Shown here: in pieces, positions 48,804 to 61,661 of the stretch
Layout of the letters: every line of letters begins with the position of its first letter
Position numbering within the stretch: position 1 is the stretch's first letter
NCBI GenBank assembly: GCA_951799425.1
Contig: OX637403.1
Location: 24,084,811 to 24,148,810 of the forward strand
From: Ilex aquifolium
Taxonomy: Eukaryota; Streptophyta; Magnoliopsida; Aquifoliales; Aquifoliaceae
Direction: 5' to 3'
Length of the DNA stretch: 64,000 bases
Position numbers and translations under genes: made by a program
Notes under the pieces: model-generated
What the model saw: only the letters and a program-made list of their open reading frames with translations
Databases searched by the model: none
What the model was told of the DNA's origin: nothing

Positions 48804-51800
48804 ATGATGGCGGTGACTTCGGCCTGCAAAGACAGTAAAATGGGGATGGACAATGGGAAATATGTGAGATACACGCCGGAGCAGGTCGAAGCCCTTGAAA
48901 GGCTCTACCATGAATGCCCAAAACCCAGTTCTCTTCGCCGTCAACAGCTGATTAGGGAATGCCCCATTCTCTCAAACATTGAGCCGAAGCAGATCAAAGT
49001 TTGGTTTCAGAACCGAAGGTATATATTTGTAGACAGAGTTCAAGTTCATTTCGTGATGAATTTTGGCCTTATTGGTGTCTGTACAATGGTTTTTCAATTG
49101 TGATTGATGAATTTTTGTTTATACAGATGTAGAGAGAAGCAGAGGAAAGAGTCATCGCGCCTCCAAGCTGTGAATAGGAAGTTGACGGCGATGAATAAGC
49201 TGTTGATGGAGGAGAACGATAGGTTGCAGAAGCAAGTTTCACACTTGGTGTATGAGAACAGCTATTTTCGCCAACAAACTACTCAGAATGTAAGCAATAA
49301 AAATTTCACCCTTTCGAGTTGATCCACGTAAATTTGTGATCTGAAAATTTTCTATTTCATTCCGTTTATTTGTTTGTAGCCTTTGTTCGTAACAAATATC
49401 ATAATCCCCATGCCTCCTTTCTTTCTCTCAATTTTCATTTTTAATAATATGTTTCCAACATTATATTTTCGATGAGGTCTCTTGTTCCTAAAAGTGCTCT
49501 CTAGCAAGGGAGCTTAAACTTGGTTTCATGTCACTATTTTAAATCAAAATTATAGTTTTCTTGGCAACAGATTCAGAGTGATCAAATTTTGAAACCAATT
49601 ATAACTTCCGGATTGTTTTTTTGAAACTAATTACATGGTTTTATGACATTTAATAACCATAAGCCATTGTTGTGTTGTAGGTGACCCTTGCCACCACAGA
49701 CACTAGCTGTGAATCGGTAGTGACTAGTGGTCAGCGCCACCTGACTCCTCAGCGCCCACCTAGGGATGCAAGTCCTGCAGGGTTAGTGGAGAACGCTTCT
49801 AGTTTTTGGGTCTGTTTAACTTTTTCTTTATTTAATGGTTTTTTTTTTGTAATGCCTAATGAGATTGTGCTTGGATGTTTTCTAGACTTATGTCCATTGC
49901 AGAGGAGACTTTAACAGAGTTTCTATCAAAGGCCACTGGAACTGCTGTGGAGTGGGTCCAAATGCCCGGGATGAAGGTCAGTGCTCACATGTCAATTGTC
50001 GAATATGTTAATCTTCGCTCCATTCACCTTGACGGTGTTCTGAAATAAAACTAATAAACAACATAAATAATCTTTCTAAGGAAGCTGATATCCTATTATT
50101 GTTTTTGTGTTACAATTAATCAATTTCTCCTTTTTTTTGGTTTAGAAAATGACGAAATTTTATTGAATAATCGTTTGTTTTCTTTTATCTCAATCTTGTG
50201 AAAAAAGTTGACATTAGTTTTAGGCATGCTGCAATTTATCCTGATCAACTGTATCTTATAGTCCTCTGTTTTTTTAACAAAAGATCTATTGTTGATCTAT
50301 GCAGCCTGGTCCGGATTCCATTGGAATCATCGCTATTTCTCATGGTTGCACTGGTGTAGCATCACGTGCATGCGGCCTTGTGGGTCTAGAACCTACAAGA
50401 GTAAGTCCTTTCTAGGTCCACTCAAATGGGAGCAGTTTTCTTCTTAAATTTGTAGTTGACTAATTGGTGATTTTCCATCCATCCAGGTTGCTGAACTCCT
50501 CAAAGATCGGCCTTCATGGTTTCGTGATTGCCGAGCTGTGGATGTTCTTAATGCCTTGTCTACTGGGAATGGTGGAACCATTGAACTGCTTTACATGCAG
50601 GTTGGTGCTTTTTTTGTGATCACCGTGTCTTTCCGAGTATCGGGTTGACTTTCCTAACAAAAAAATTATTGTGATTATTTGATTCAGCTGTATGCGCCAA
50701 CTACCTTGGCACCAGCTCGTGATTTCTGGTTATTGCGCTATACATCAGTTTTGGAGGATGGTAGCCTTGTGGTACGTATCTAATGAACTTATGTTGCTAG
50801 CAACAAAAAAACTGGAAGTTTGTTTCTTCTTCTCTCGTCATTATACTTTTTATGATGCCCATGATTACATATCCCATATTAGGTATGTGAAAGATCACTG
50901 AACAACATTCAGAATGGTCCCAGTATGCCACCTGTGCAGCCTTTTGTGAGAGCAGAAATGCTGCCAAGTGGGTATCTGATAAGACCCTGTGAAGGGGGTG
51001 GTTCAATTATTCATGTAGTTGATCATATGGATTTAGAGGTATGCAACTCAACTTCTTGGATTAAGACACATGCTTCCCTGTGCTTGGTAAAATAACAATT
51101 ATAATTTACTGTATTAAACAGCCATGGAGTGTGCCCGAAGTGCTGCGTCCATTGTATGAGTCATCTACGTTACTTGCACAGAGGACAACAATGGCGGTAT
51201 GAAGTATTAATTATATCTATCCCTTCTTCATGGATGTTGGAATTCTTTTACTGCTAAAAAGAATCACATGTAAAACATCAAAGAGTGTGAAGTATTCAAT
51301 CTTCTAAGAATCCCTAGTTGCAATTTGCTTATTTTGAGAAGAGGCGACTGAAAGAGGAGGGATTTTCTCTATCTGCCTCCTCCTCTTCCCTGACGTGAAC
51401 AGTTAAATTTTAAAAATGTTAATTTGTTTGTTAAATTTTTTGTATTTTATCCGAAAAGTATGTCTTTTGACTTGATTCATACAAAGACTTAACGAGAAGG
51501 AGCTGGTACATGGCAGATCTATATCTCTAACATCACATTGAACTTTTCTTCTAGGCTTTACGCCAACTGAGACAGATTTCCCAAGAGGTCTCCCAGGTGA
51601 CTGTTACTAACTGGGGGAGGAGACCTGCAGCTCTGCGTGCACTGAGCCAGAAATTAAGCAAGTAAGTTTCTTTGCTTGAGGTTTTTGCATCTGTCAGTTT
51701 GCTGAGTTCTAATTTATGAATATATTGCATGTTCTATTTTACAGAGGTTTCAATGAAGCTGTAAATGGATTCACAGATGAGGGATGGTCTATGATTGAAA

Positions 51801-54800
51801 GTGATGGTATTGATGACGTTACTGTTCTTGTCAACTCATCTCCTAGCAAAATGATGAGTGCAAATCTCTCTTATGCCAATGGATTTCCATCTGTGAGCAG
51901 TGCAGTGTTGTGCGCCAAAGCTTCGATGCTTTTACAAGTAAGTCTGGAAAATGATTAGCACATTTATAAGAAAAATGCAGTAATGAGTAAATGCTGATTT
52001 CTTTTTGAAGCTAATGCTTTGACCATGAGGCAATACTTGTGGTACAGTTATTTAGATTCAACGAATGTTCACATTTGTGAACAAATAATGCCTAAATGAT
52101 TTTATAGTGATTTCAGAGGGAAGTTGCAATTATGTCAAGAAAATATTGGCCACCTTATACTTTTTGTTCTACAATTTCTGATAGAAAGCCATTTTAAAGA
52201 AGCTTTTCAATGTCATGAAATGCCGCAGTAGTGCATAAATGCCAAAACCTGCAAGTGTTACATATTTTGTGCCTAGCTAGATTACTAACATCTCATTATC
52301 AGAGACACTAATGGTGCAAGAAATTGTATGTTAATATGTTGGATACCAGAAAATGTTTTTTAAGATTGTGAGAGCATATATGCATGATTTAAATGGAGAT
52401 ATGAATTTAAATACAACAAAATGATCAGAGAGTTTGTGTTTATGACATCGATGTCTTGATGAGCTATGCATCAAGAGGTGAGGCACTTTACTGCGTCATG
52501 CATCAAGGTGGAATCACCAGTGAAACACTGATGATTTACGATTTATTTAGTCAACATACAACCTTTACTGACCCAGTAATGGCAGGCATTTTAAATTATA
52601 GTCAAAATATTTACATGACTGGCTTCTCAATCTTGTTATTTATGGCTTCAAAGGTGTCACCATGATCATTCTCATCACCCTGTGTATGATGATGATGATG
52701 CTACCGTCATGATACCTATTTTTCCCATGTTCTCTAATATTTCTTTCACAAAAGCCTGTTATTGCCTCACACATCAAGGTGGAAGCACTAGTAAAACACT
52801 GGATGATGTATAATTTTTTTTAATTGACAGACAACCTTTCCTGACCCAGTCATGCCAGGCATTCTAATTTACAGTCAAAACATTTGCATGGCTGTCTTCT
52901 CGATCTTGTTGGTAGTTATGGCTTCAAAGACATCGACATAATCATTCTCATCACGCTTCTCATGATGATGATGGTGATTATATTGCTATTGTCACGAAGT
53001 AATCTATTTCACATCCCTGCTGCAGCAATATCTACTTCCAGATACAAAACCCTACCCTTTTAACAATACCTGGTCATATCCCCATTAACTAAGTGAAACT
53101 TTGTTAAGTGTTTCTTCTAGGTTTTCCTTCTCTTCCTGCTTTGAGCATTAATCCATCTGTCACAGATAATTTCTCATTGTGATCTCCTGTGCTTTCTTTC
53201 TATTCTCGTAGAATGTTCCTCCTGCAATACTTCTGAGGTTCTTGCGGGAACACCGATCAGAATGGGCAGACAGTAGCATTGATGCTTACTCTGCTGCTGC
53301 TGTTAAAGCTGGTCCTTGTAGTTTGCCAGTGTCTCGAACTGGAAGTTTTGGTGGGCAGGTTATTCTTCCATTGGCTCACACCATTGAGCATGAAGAGGCA
53401 AGTTCCTTGGTTCTAATGTACCGTTGTTAGCAATGTTAGCATATTGTTGTTTCTCCAACTTGTCATGTTCTGTTCTACAATCTATGGGCATGTTGACTTA
53501 GTTTTATTTTCTACAACAGTTCATGGAAGTCATTAAGCTGGAAAATATGGATCACTATCGAGAGGACATGATTATGCCTAATGACATATTCCTTTTGCAA
53601 GTAAGCCATTCTCTTTTATTGTTTTAATTTGATTCATACATTATTTTCTGTACTTAATACTGGTTTATGAGATAAATTCTTTGTCTATATACTGATGTAT
53701 AAGATAACTCCGTGTATACATTGAAATTGTCCTTTCGTATATAAGGTATATCATGAAGCAACTTATGACTGTATGTTTACATTCTGGCCTGAGTTGCTGA
53801 AACATAGTTTCCTTTTAATTTTTAAACAATTGCACTCGTGGACTAAATGATGCCACTATTCCTTAATTCATTATCGTAGAAAGTTGGATTGCTGTCTTTC
53901 CAGGAGAATAGTATAGGTTCAAGTAGTTATTTCTTCTATTAGACCTATTATTTTGACTCGAGCATGGAATACTTGATAGTTTTATACAAAATGTCTATGT
54001 TTCACTCTTCCTGGCTTTTTCTCCCCCAGCTTTGCAGCGGAGTGGATGAGAATGCCATCGGCACCTGTGCAGAACTCATCTTTGCTCCAATTGATGCCTC
54101 TTTCTCGGATGAGGCTTGTGCACCTCTTCTACCATCTGGTTTCCGCATCATTCCTCTTGATTCTGGAGCTGTAAGCATCCATCTTTTCTGGTGTCATCGG
54201 AGCATGTAGATTCTATTTGACTTGTATCTGTTGGGATTATACCTTAATGTTCACGTTATAATGCAGGATGCCTCTACTCCGAATCGTACACTTGACCTAG
54301 CATCTGCTCTTGAGGTTGGACCAGCTGGAAACAAGGCATCTGGTAGTAGCTCCAGCCACTGCGGGAGTGCAAAATCAGTTATGACAATAGCATTTCAGTT
54401 TGCATATGAAACCCACCTTCAAGAAAATGTAGCCGCTATGGCTCGGCAGTATTTGAGAAGTATTATATCCTCTGTTCAGAGGGTGGCATTGGCACTCGCT
54501 CCTTCTGGTTTTGGTTCCCATGTTGGTTTGCGGCCAACACCAGGAACTCCTGAGGCGCAGACACTTACTCGTTGGATCTGTCAAAGCTATAGGTGTGCTT
54601 CTTGAATAATCTCTCGTGCAACTGTACAGAAACTATCTCTGGTTATGAACCTTGACCAAGTTACTTTAGTTCATTATGGTGGATCTTCTGCCATAATTTA
54701 TGATAAATGGTTGAATTTTATACTATTACATGAACGACAAGAAAAACATCGCATACCATGGTTTTATCTGCATATCAGCTAGAATAAGCAATGACTACTA

Positions 54801-57684
54801 GAAAACCGATATTTTAAGTCATTTGTTAAATCGTTAAGTGAAACTGTGGTGGCTAAGTTTAGTTTGTCTTCCTCTTTTTGATAATTTAAGACATGCAGAT
54901 TGAAATGTTTGGTTATGAACTTTTCTCTGTGGAGCAGATCACTTATTTGGTGATGGATTTTATTCTTGTCTGAAAATATTTCATTACAAGATTTCCAATC
55001 ATTAGCTATCTTTCTGTCTCACATGGAGGTATTCACTAGTACTTCCAACTGAAATTCGTCTACTGTTAGATATTTTATTAGCGGTGAAGGCATTTTGTAC
55101 CTATGCATAGGTGGCTGCAACTTATGGGCTTGTCTTTTCAGTTAAAAGATAAGCATTCAATAGGTAGCCTAAGATTTGTTGGCTGATTACACAGGTCTTT
55201 GATAACTAGTTGTGGACATGTCATTAGTGAAACTGCTAAACTCGCAATTTTTTTTGTCATTAGTTGAGGCCTCACCTTGTGACATGTGGATTTGGTTTGT
55301 TCAGAGAGGGTGGTCTGGCATAAACGTGGAAAATGCTGATAGTGTTTGATGTACTTTTATCAGATTATTTTATTTGTATAAGAATCAATTGAGTGCCCGG
55401 AGATTCATGCGAGTCGTAGCTCCCAACTGAACTATTAACAGTTGATTCTGATACCTTCTAATTACCAACAGTATTTTCTAAAATATGACACGTTTGTCCA
55501 GGTAAAATATAAAAAAGTATACGGACTTGTATAGGCCACGCCTTGCCAAGGGATGCAAGTCACCCTTGTAGATTGAATGCCTTGACAGTTCCGCTTTAAA
55601 GTGTTTCATCATCCACAACCCTGCTTATTCATTTGAGCTATCTGGATTTTCCATGCCTCGTACTAACCAAATTAAGTATATAGAAAATAACAAGAAATCC
55701 GAAAAACGAAAGATTTTTATTCTTGCTTCATGTTCTTTATTATCTAAATCCCTGGAAAACTGTGTTTTTAAAGTGAGGCAAAAGAGTTGACATGCCCACT
55801 TTTTTGTTGTCATAATATCTTTCTGTCATGACTCATGCCGTAGACTTATTGTTCATATTTTTAACAGGTACTTTTTAGGTGCGGAGCTACTCAAAGCTGT
55901 TAGTGATGGAAGTGAATCCGTCCTCAAAACAATTTGGCTTCACCCGGATGCTGTGATGTGTTGCTCTTTGAAGGTGATCTTTTGGACAATTCTTCTATAA
56001 TTTGGAGCAAATTTCTCTGCTGTTATTGGACAAGTTATACATTTTACATGTTCTTCCTTTATAAATTTAAATGTTTTTTATTTTTATAAAAATGATCACT
56101 GCATTTTCTAACAATAGCCATGAAGTTATACTTGTCCACCTGTTTAAAAATAAAGTAGAGGGTTTACGTTGCGTGCTGAAAGAAGCGCAACAGGAACCAC
56201 AAAGCTTGCATGTTTTATGAACATTCTGTTACAACACATCAACTCTAAATATCTGATCGTTGGGTCCACACTTGCAGTGAGTTAATTGAAGCTATAAGAC
56301 GTGGGTAATAGCCACTAGGCCCGCTAACAATTTAAAGGGCTATTCATATGAGACATATTGGTAATAAGTGAGATAAGTCCCATTTTTATCTGGGAGGATT
56401 TCTATGGATTCAAGCTCAACCTATACCTTTATGATTGGAGCTTTTAATTTGCTCATGTCATAGATGAAATGAAAAAGGGGAAACTACAAAGGTGGACCCT
56501 TTGCCGACTGGTTTGATAGTTATTCCATTAGATAAGGGGAAAAGTTTTGATTTGAACGGTAACACAAGCTTCTCTTGTTGTCCTTCTATTTTTACTTTTA
56601 CATAGAACAAGACGATCCTCAACTGGACAACAATTGCAAGAAAAGGACTTATCCGATTTATGATTAAAACTTGATTCAATCATTCAAATGAGATTTCTCT
56701 GCATCAATTGAATTAGTTTCTTAAGGTGGAACATCAATACTTAAATTTTTTGTTATTTTCATTTTTGGGTACAACTTTAATTGTTTGAGGGCCAGCATTT
56801 GCTAATGGAGGATAGTAACATGTAATACTATATACTTACCTGTATGAGCAATGCAATCACAACTCTGGTTTGTTTTGGTTGTGGTCATAGGGAACTACTG
56901 GAACTCACTATTGCCTTGGTGTATTTAGTTGGTTTTTGCATATTATAGACCTGCGTATATAAACTATCATTTACATTTCTACAATTATTTCTTGGCTGAT
57001 ACAAAGACCCTGTAAACTTATTTATGATTTATGCAGGAATTGCCGATTTTCACATTTGCAAATCAGGGTGGACTTGATATGCTGGAGACAACCTTGGTTG
57101 CACTTCAAGACATTACATTGGAAAAGATTTTTGATGATCATGGCAGAAAAACTTTATATGCCGAGTTCCCCCAGATTATGCAGCAGGTATACTACTTTGA
57201 TTTGTGAAAATTTAAATAATTTTTTTGCTCAAGGCAATTTGGTTCCCATCTGTTGAATGATTCTTATGTGTGTGAACTAAGACTGTGCTCGGACACTGTG
57301 CTCATAAAGATTAACATTGACCATGGTTATGTAATTAAGTAGTGCCTATATAGTGGCAAGGCTGGAGCCTGTGGTAGGAGGCAACATGAACAATTGGTGT
57401 GGGGAAGCATAAATTGGAAAAGAGACGAGAGAAATAACACGTGGAAAACTTAGCACGTCATACAGAAAAACTCGAATTAGAACTATATTGATTTGTTCTA
57501 TTTGGGAAGTTTCATTTTTCTTGTACTTTTTTGGCAGGGTTTTACTTGTTTTCAAAGTGGTATCTGCTTGTCAAGCATGGGGAGGCCTGTATCTTACGAG
57601 AGAGCAGTAGCTTGGAAGGTGTTGGATGAGGAAGAGAATGCTCACTGCATCTGCTTCATGTTTATCAACTGGTCTTTTGTTTGA
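48804..57684 (+). CDS. HB8: Class III HD-Zip transcription factor, ATHB-8-like
   Basis: Eighteen coding exons: 48804-49018, 49127-49289, 49681-49781, 49886-49976, 50305-50400, 50487-50600, 50688-50771, 50883-51038, 51122-51196, 51555-51661, 51745-51937, 53212-53397, 53520-53600, 54030-54170, 54267-54592, 55868-55973, 57037-57186 and 57538-57684 (TGA). They give 843 residues, the normal family length. Domains in order: homeodomain (about 17-78; KVWFQNRR), leucine zipper (NRKLTAMNKLLMEEN), START (from about 161; AEETLTEFLSKATGTAVEW), HD-SAD, and C-terminal MEKHLA ending FMFINWSFV. Features shared with ATHB-8 rather than ATHB-15 or REVOLUTA are SHLVYENSYFRQ, LATTDTSCESVV, SLNNxQNGPSMPP and ESSTLLAQRTTMA. 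By homology it is a nuclear regulator of vascular differentiation and adaxial identity. It carries a miR165/166 site. The intron after 53397 has a GC donor. I chose the first of two adjacent ATGs (48804, 48807). Confidence 0.95.
49966..50314 (+). promoter_or_regulatory. miR165/166 target site split by intron 4
   Basis: In the spliced mRNA, CCGGGATGAAG (49966-49976) joins CCTGGTCCGG (50305-50314). This is the conserved HD-Zip III site in the START domain. It pairs with miR165/166 except near its 5' end. The intervening intron (49977-50304) means that only spliced RNA carries the full site. Position and sequence are those known for the family; regulation in this species is inferred. Confidence 0.92.
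52484..52993. repeat. Diverged tandem duplication in intron 11 of the HD-Zip III gene
   Basis: The block 52484-52713 (CATCAAGGTGGAATCACCAG, then CAACCTTTACTGACCCAGTAATG) is repeated at about 52755-52993 (CATCAAGGTGGAAGCACTAG, then CAACCTTTCCTGACCCAGTCATG), about 271 bp away. Both halves end with ATCATTCTCATCAC and a GATGATGATG run. They differ by many substitutions, so the duplication is old. Confidence 0.85.
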
Positions 57685-58300
57685 CTCTCTGAACAGTATG
57701 TAGGATTTAGAACAAAGCTAGATTAGAGCATCTATTTTTCGTTTGTACCTCAAATTCTACAATATTTAAGCAATCTGCAGGCAACTGGAGTTATTTTTTG
57801 TCATGAATACACTTGTGGCTTGTTTATCCTTATGGATTTTGTGTTTCTGATCTTTTGCATAATCTGTTTGCAATTCTCTCATTATGGATTTCACATCATG
57901 CCTTGTGCATGTATCATGTATGATAGTCTTTTACTGTTACGCTTGTTGGTTGATCTGGGGCCGTGGATTTATCTGTCATACTACACTAGGTGCTGGTGAT
58001 TTGTTCTGCTCTATAATCTGGACACAGGCTTGTCCTGTCATTATATCTTCTTGTTGCCCGGCTTCCTCAGCAACTGGAAGGTTGGCTGAAATATCAAAAA
58101 TAATAATACTAGATACGCGTTAACTGTGCCTGTAGTTTCTTTCCTGACCACCTTTATTGTCTGAATATATATGCACAGCAAAGCTTATGATGATTGGCTG
58201 TTTGTTTCTCTGCATTTTAGTGTGTTGGTCGGGCACAATTTTCTGGTCGTTCCATGAAGAATTGTTTGCATAAGAATGTCATTTGCTGATATGTAAGGGG
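57685..58300. other. 3' flank of the HD-Zip III gene
   Basis: Probably 3' UTR and downstream DNA. No reading frame resembles a protein and I could not place a polyadenylation site. Confidence 0.5.
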
Positions 58301-58302
58301 GT

Positions 58303-58490
58303 TTGCGAGAAGAAAAAAAGACTCATCATTTGTTGCATCTGGCGCGAGATGATAAAGAGAGAGCATTATCTATCGATGAACAGCAGATTGATGAAGCTCT
58401 AGGCATTGCTTTGTTTTTCTCTCTTTTCCTATCAGTGAGTTCCACCCTTTTGTTCGAAACTTCTTTGTTCGTACTAAACCGCCGAACACT
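58303..58490 (+). pseudogene. ccmFN: Nuclear copy of a mitochondrial ccmFN fragment (NUMT)
   Basis: The frame reads KTHHLLHLARDDKERALSID, then EALGIALFFSLFLS. After a one-base frame change near 58435-58450 it reads HPFVRNFFVRTKPP. Plant mitochondrial CcmFN, a cytochrome c maturation factor, has the same run of about 60 residues (LLHLARDDKERAxSIDEQ, ALGIALFFSxFLSxSS, PFVRNFFVRT). Several differences are those expected from C-to-T change (Ser to Leu, Pro to Leu). No start, no membrane region and no heme-binding part follow, so it is a non-functional organelle insertion. Confidence 0.85.
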
Positions 58491-59284
58491 TAACTTTCTT
58501 TTTCAATGTTCTTATCAGGCTTTACTGGAAGGTAAAGACTTGAGAGAGATGTTTTCACTTTGCCCAATTCCATTCTTTTTTTATACTCGAACCAAACATG
58601 CCTTTAACGTTTAGTGCGTCTCTTGTACAAGTTCTTGTGGCCGTCTATTGAAAACTACGCTGCCTCAGCAGAGGGGTGACACCTTTAACTGTTCTGGATG
58701 GCATCTACCTCTCAAAGACCCTTCTTTGACTTTAGTTGAACCCATTTCATCATTTTCAGATCCAGTATCATTTCTAGTGATAATGTCGAAGCATCTACAT
58801 CAATTTGATTTGTATTCACTACTTCTAGTTGTCAAACATATTTTGCGAATGTGACGTTTTGATAGGATATTAAGGTTAGTTTAACTTGAAGTTCTATCAA
58901 GTTACTCAAAAAAAGTGACAAATACTAAGGATTATACCGGAAGAGGTGAGCCTTCACTATCTCGTTTTCTAATTTTCCTTATTTCGTCCATCCAAGAGGT
59001 TGACAGGGTCCGAAAGCACATGCAGGATAAGTAGATTTATGAATAAATCGAAACGAACGAAGAAACTGAAATGACAGAAAAGAAGTTTCTTGTTCGGCGC
59101 TTAAAGCGCATTATGCTCCGCTTCAAGAAATGGGAGTTTTCGGTGGAACCGGTGAACCACGCAAGCTGGTTAGATGCATGGGACAGAGGGCTCGTTGTAC
59201 TACCTGCTAGCGCAACTATGCAGTGGAAGGGAAGGAGCCTAAATCGACCCCCTTTTTTTTTTCCAGTACGAAGAGATTAGACTC
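58491..59284. other. Non-repetitive tract beside the ccmFN copy, partly GC-richer
   Basis: From about 58930 to 59284 base composition is more balanced than in the surrounding DNA, and a plus-strand frame is open at 59071-59280 (MTEKKFLVRRLKRIMLRFKK, then NHASWLDAWDRGLVVLP). I do not recognise the product. Given the neighbouring mitochondrial fragment, more organelle-derived DNA is possible, but this is inference. Confidence 0.35.
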
Positions 59285-60204
59285 TCGGAGGAGACTAAGC
59301 AGTTACCAACCATTTTAATGCACCCTTGACCTCTCTTGATTAAGTCCGAAAATCTATCTAAAGTGGAGCCTAGTTTAAGCTGTTAAACAAATAATAGAAT
59401 AGAAAATCAAGAATAACCACTAGTACAAATATGATGGAGTCTCGCTCAGTGAAGAGAGTTCTAGATTCGTTAGAAGAAGAGTTTTTATTTTTATATTAAT
59501 AAAGCGCGCTAGCTACAATCAAATTAAAATAAGAAGGGAGAAAGTTGACGTTAAGAAAAAATGTATTCATTGTCGCTTTATTAGTAAGGTTGTTTGTTTT
59601 ATATCTCCTATGAAACACTATAATCAGTTAATTTATAGCCATTACATTGAGTAGCTTAAAAAAGTACTTCTGTAGGGCCATTCTATCCTTACAAATTGTC
59701 ATCTATTGCCAAGGCTTGAATTGGCTCAAGAAACTGGATTTTGGTTGAAATGACTATTATATGTACTCGTAATATACGACGTATGTTGCACGTAAATTTT
59801 TTTGATGAAATATTTGATAAAATACATTAAAAAATCTAATTATGTAGCTACATTAGATATTATCTCATATTTATCATACTTAAATTGTTTGTATTTTTTT
59901 CATAACTATAAACATAAAATGGATTCATATTTTATGATTCTTTCATTCGAGCTACCAAATAGTAAGGTTGATAGATTTTATTTTTTATTTTTGTCTTTCT
60001 TGTTTTTACTTTGTGCATCAGTAATTTTTTATCAAATTATTTTAATTGTGAATAAACAGATGAGATAAATATATCTATTTTTGGGTCTTGGAGATGATAT
60101 TGTATCAATGAAATTGTCAACGTATCTTAATATTGAGTTTTTGAGAAAAAAAGAAAAATGTTTTTATATATCATATTAAGCATAACATGACCATTTAAAA
60201 GTTA
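59285..60204. other. AT-rich intergenic DNA
   Basis: No gene, RNA or clear repeat is seen. Confidence 0.5.
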
Positions 60205-61267
60205 GGAAATTTGGAGGCCGGTCCCACTAGATGGACTTGTTTGGACTTAAGTTTGCCAATGAAACTTATTTGTTATGAAGTCCGTTTTTTTGTCAATTTT
60301 ACCAGACTATCCTTTTCCTTTAGAAGTTAAGTAAAACTAAAAATTAAAAACTCCTCTTAGGAGTTTTAGTAACATTAAAAATAAAAAATAATAACATTCA
60401 AATACAAAAAAAAAGTTATCATTTAGACACAAAAAATAATATCATTTAAACACAAAAAAAAAGTAACATTTAAACATAAAAAAATAGTAACATTCAATAT
60501 TAATATTTTTAAAAAATAACAATAGTAACATGTTCAATAAAAATAGTAACATGCTTAACAAAAACAATAACACGCTTAACAATAATTATCTCTCTCAAAT
60601 TCAAACACAAAAATAGTATCATTCAAACACAAAAATAGTAATATTCAAAAAAAAAAAAAATAGTAACATTGAATATTAATATCTAGGAAAATAATAGTAG
60701 TAACATGCTCAACTAAAACAGTAACATGCTCACAATAATAGTAACATGAACAGTAACATACTCAACAAAAACAGTAACATGAACAATAATTAGATAGTTT
60801 TGATGGATAAATGGAACAGTAGGATTTGTATGCATAATACATAGATATCTGACATGAATAAAAGACACTTTGATCTATGAAGCACTAGAAAAAAAAATAA
60901 TAGAGAGACACTTACTAGTTCTAAAGGTTGTGGCATTTCTTGTGCTCCAACATTTGACGTGCTTGGCATGCACCATACATGCACTAACTCTGCAGATGGA
61001 ACTTTCATTGGATCAATTGCGCCCCTTAGTGGCCTTGGATCATGAAAGCCACTATCATTCCATCCATATGTTGTCCCTCCTCCGGCAACACCTTCAACTG
61101 GAGGCACCATCATGCCCTGATTATTCGCTACATAAAATAGCGAAAAGCAAAGAGAGACAAGTCTTAGCAACTGTAAATGGCAATTTGATTTAATTTCCCA
61201 GACACTGTTCCTTAAACTCTTTATACTTTCTCACTACTTTTATTATTTGTTTATGTTATTGTTCATG

Positions 61268-61309
<42 letters not shown>

Positions 61310-61661
61310 GTTCCAGTTGCTGCTTGATTCAGATTTTGAATTTGAATTGTTAATGAAATCTTTTGATCTGAAATTGAATTAATAGACCAATGATTTTGTC
61401 GTAATTCAAGCATCAGATTATGATATATTCGGTTTCCATAAAAAACTGAACAATCTGTTACCATATATATCTCAAACATTTAACATATGCCTTTCCATAA
61501 TTGACCAAATTTAACACTGTTAGAGGTATTTTTGAGATAAAAAAAAAAAGTGGACTTAAGTCATTACTCATAATTTTAAACATGGACTTAGCCCTTTATA
61601 AGTTTCATTGTCAGACTTATCTCCAAACAAGTACATCTAGGGGGACTCACTTCCAATTTTC
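60205..61661. mobile_element. Probable TIR element enclosing a gene fragment
   Basis: The left arm (60205-60285: GAAATTTGGAGG, then TAGATGGACTTGTTTGGA and CAATGAAACTTAT) matches the reverse complement of 61580-61661 (GAAAATTGGAAG, then TAGATGTACTTGTTTGGA and CAATGAAACTTAT) at roughly three bases in four. The inside has AT-rich AACATTCAAACACAAAAATAGT repeats (60380-60790), a gene fragment (60916-61127) and a (TA)n run (61269-61306). No transposase is visible and the target duplication was not resolved. Confidence 0.5.
60916..61127 (-). pseudogene. Isolated exon of a DUF4091-type plant protein gene
   Basis: The minus strand has an acceptor (TTTTATGTAG) before 61127 and a donor (GTAAGT) after 60916. 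The exon reads NNQGMMVPPVEGVAGGGTTY, then DPMKVPSAELVHVWCMPST and AQEMPQPLE. I associate this with the N-terminus of a plant family annotated as DUF4091 (PPVEGVAGGGTxYGW, then VHVWCMPST). The next expected part is not found downstream. The exon lies between the inverted arms at 60205 and 61661, so a captured fragment is the simplest explanation. Confidence 0.55.
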
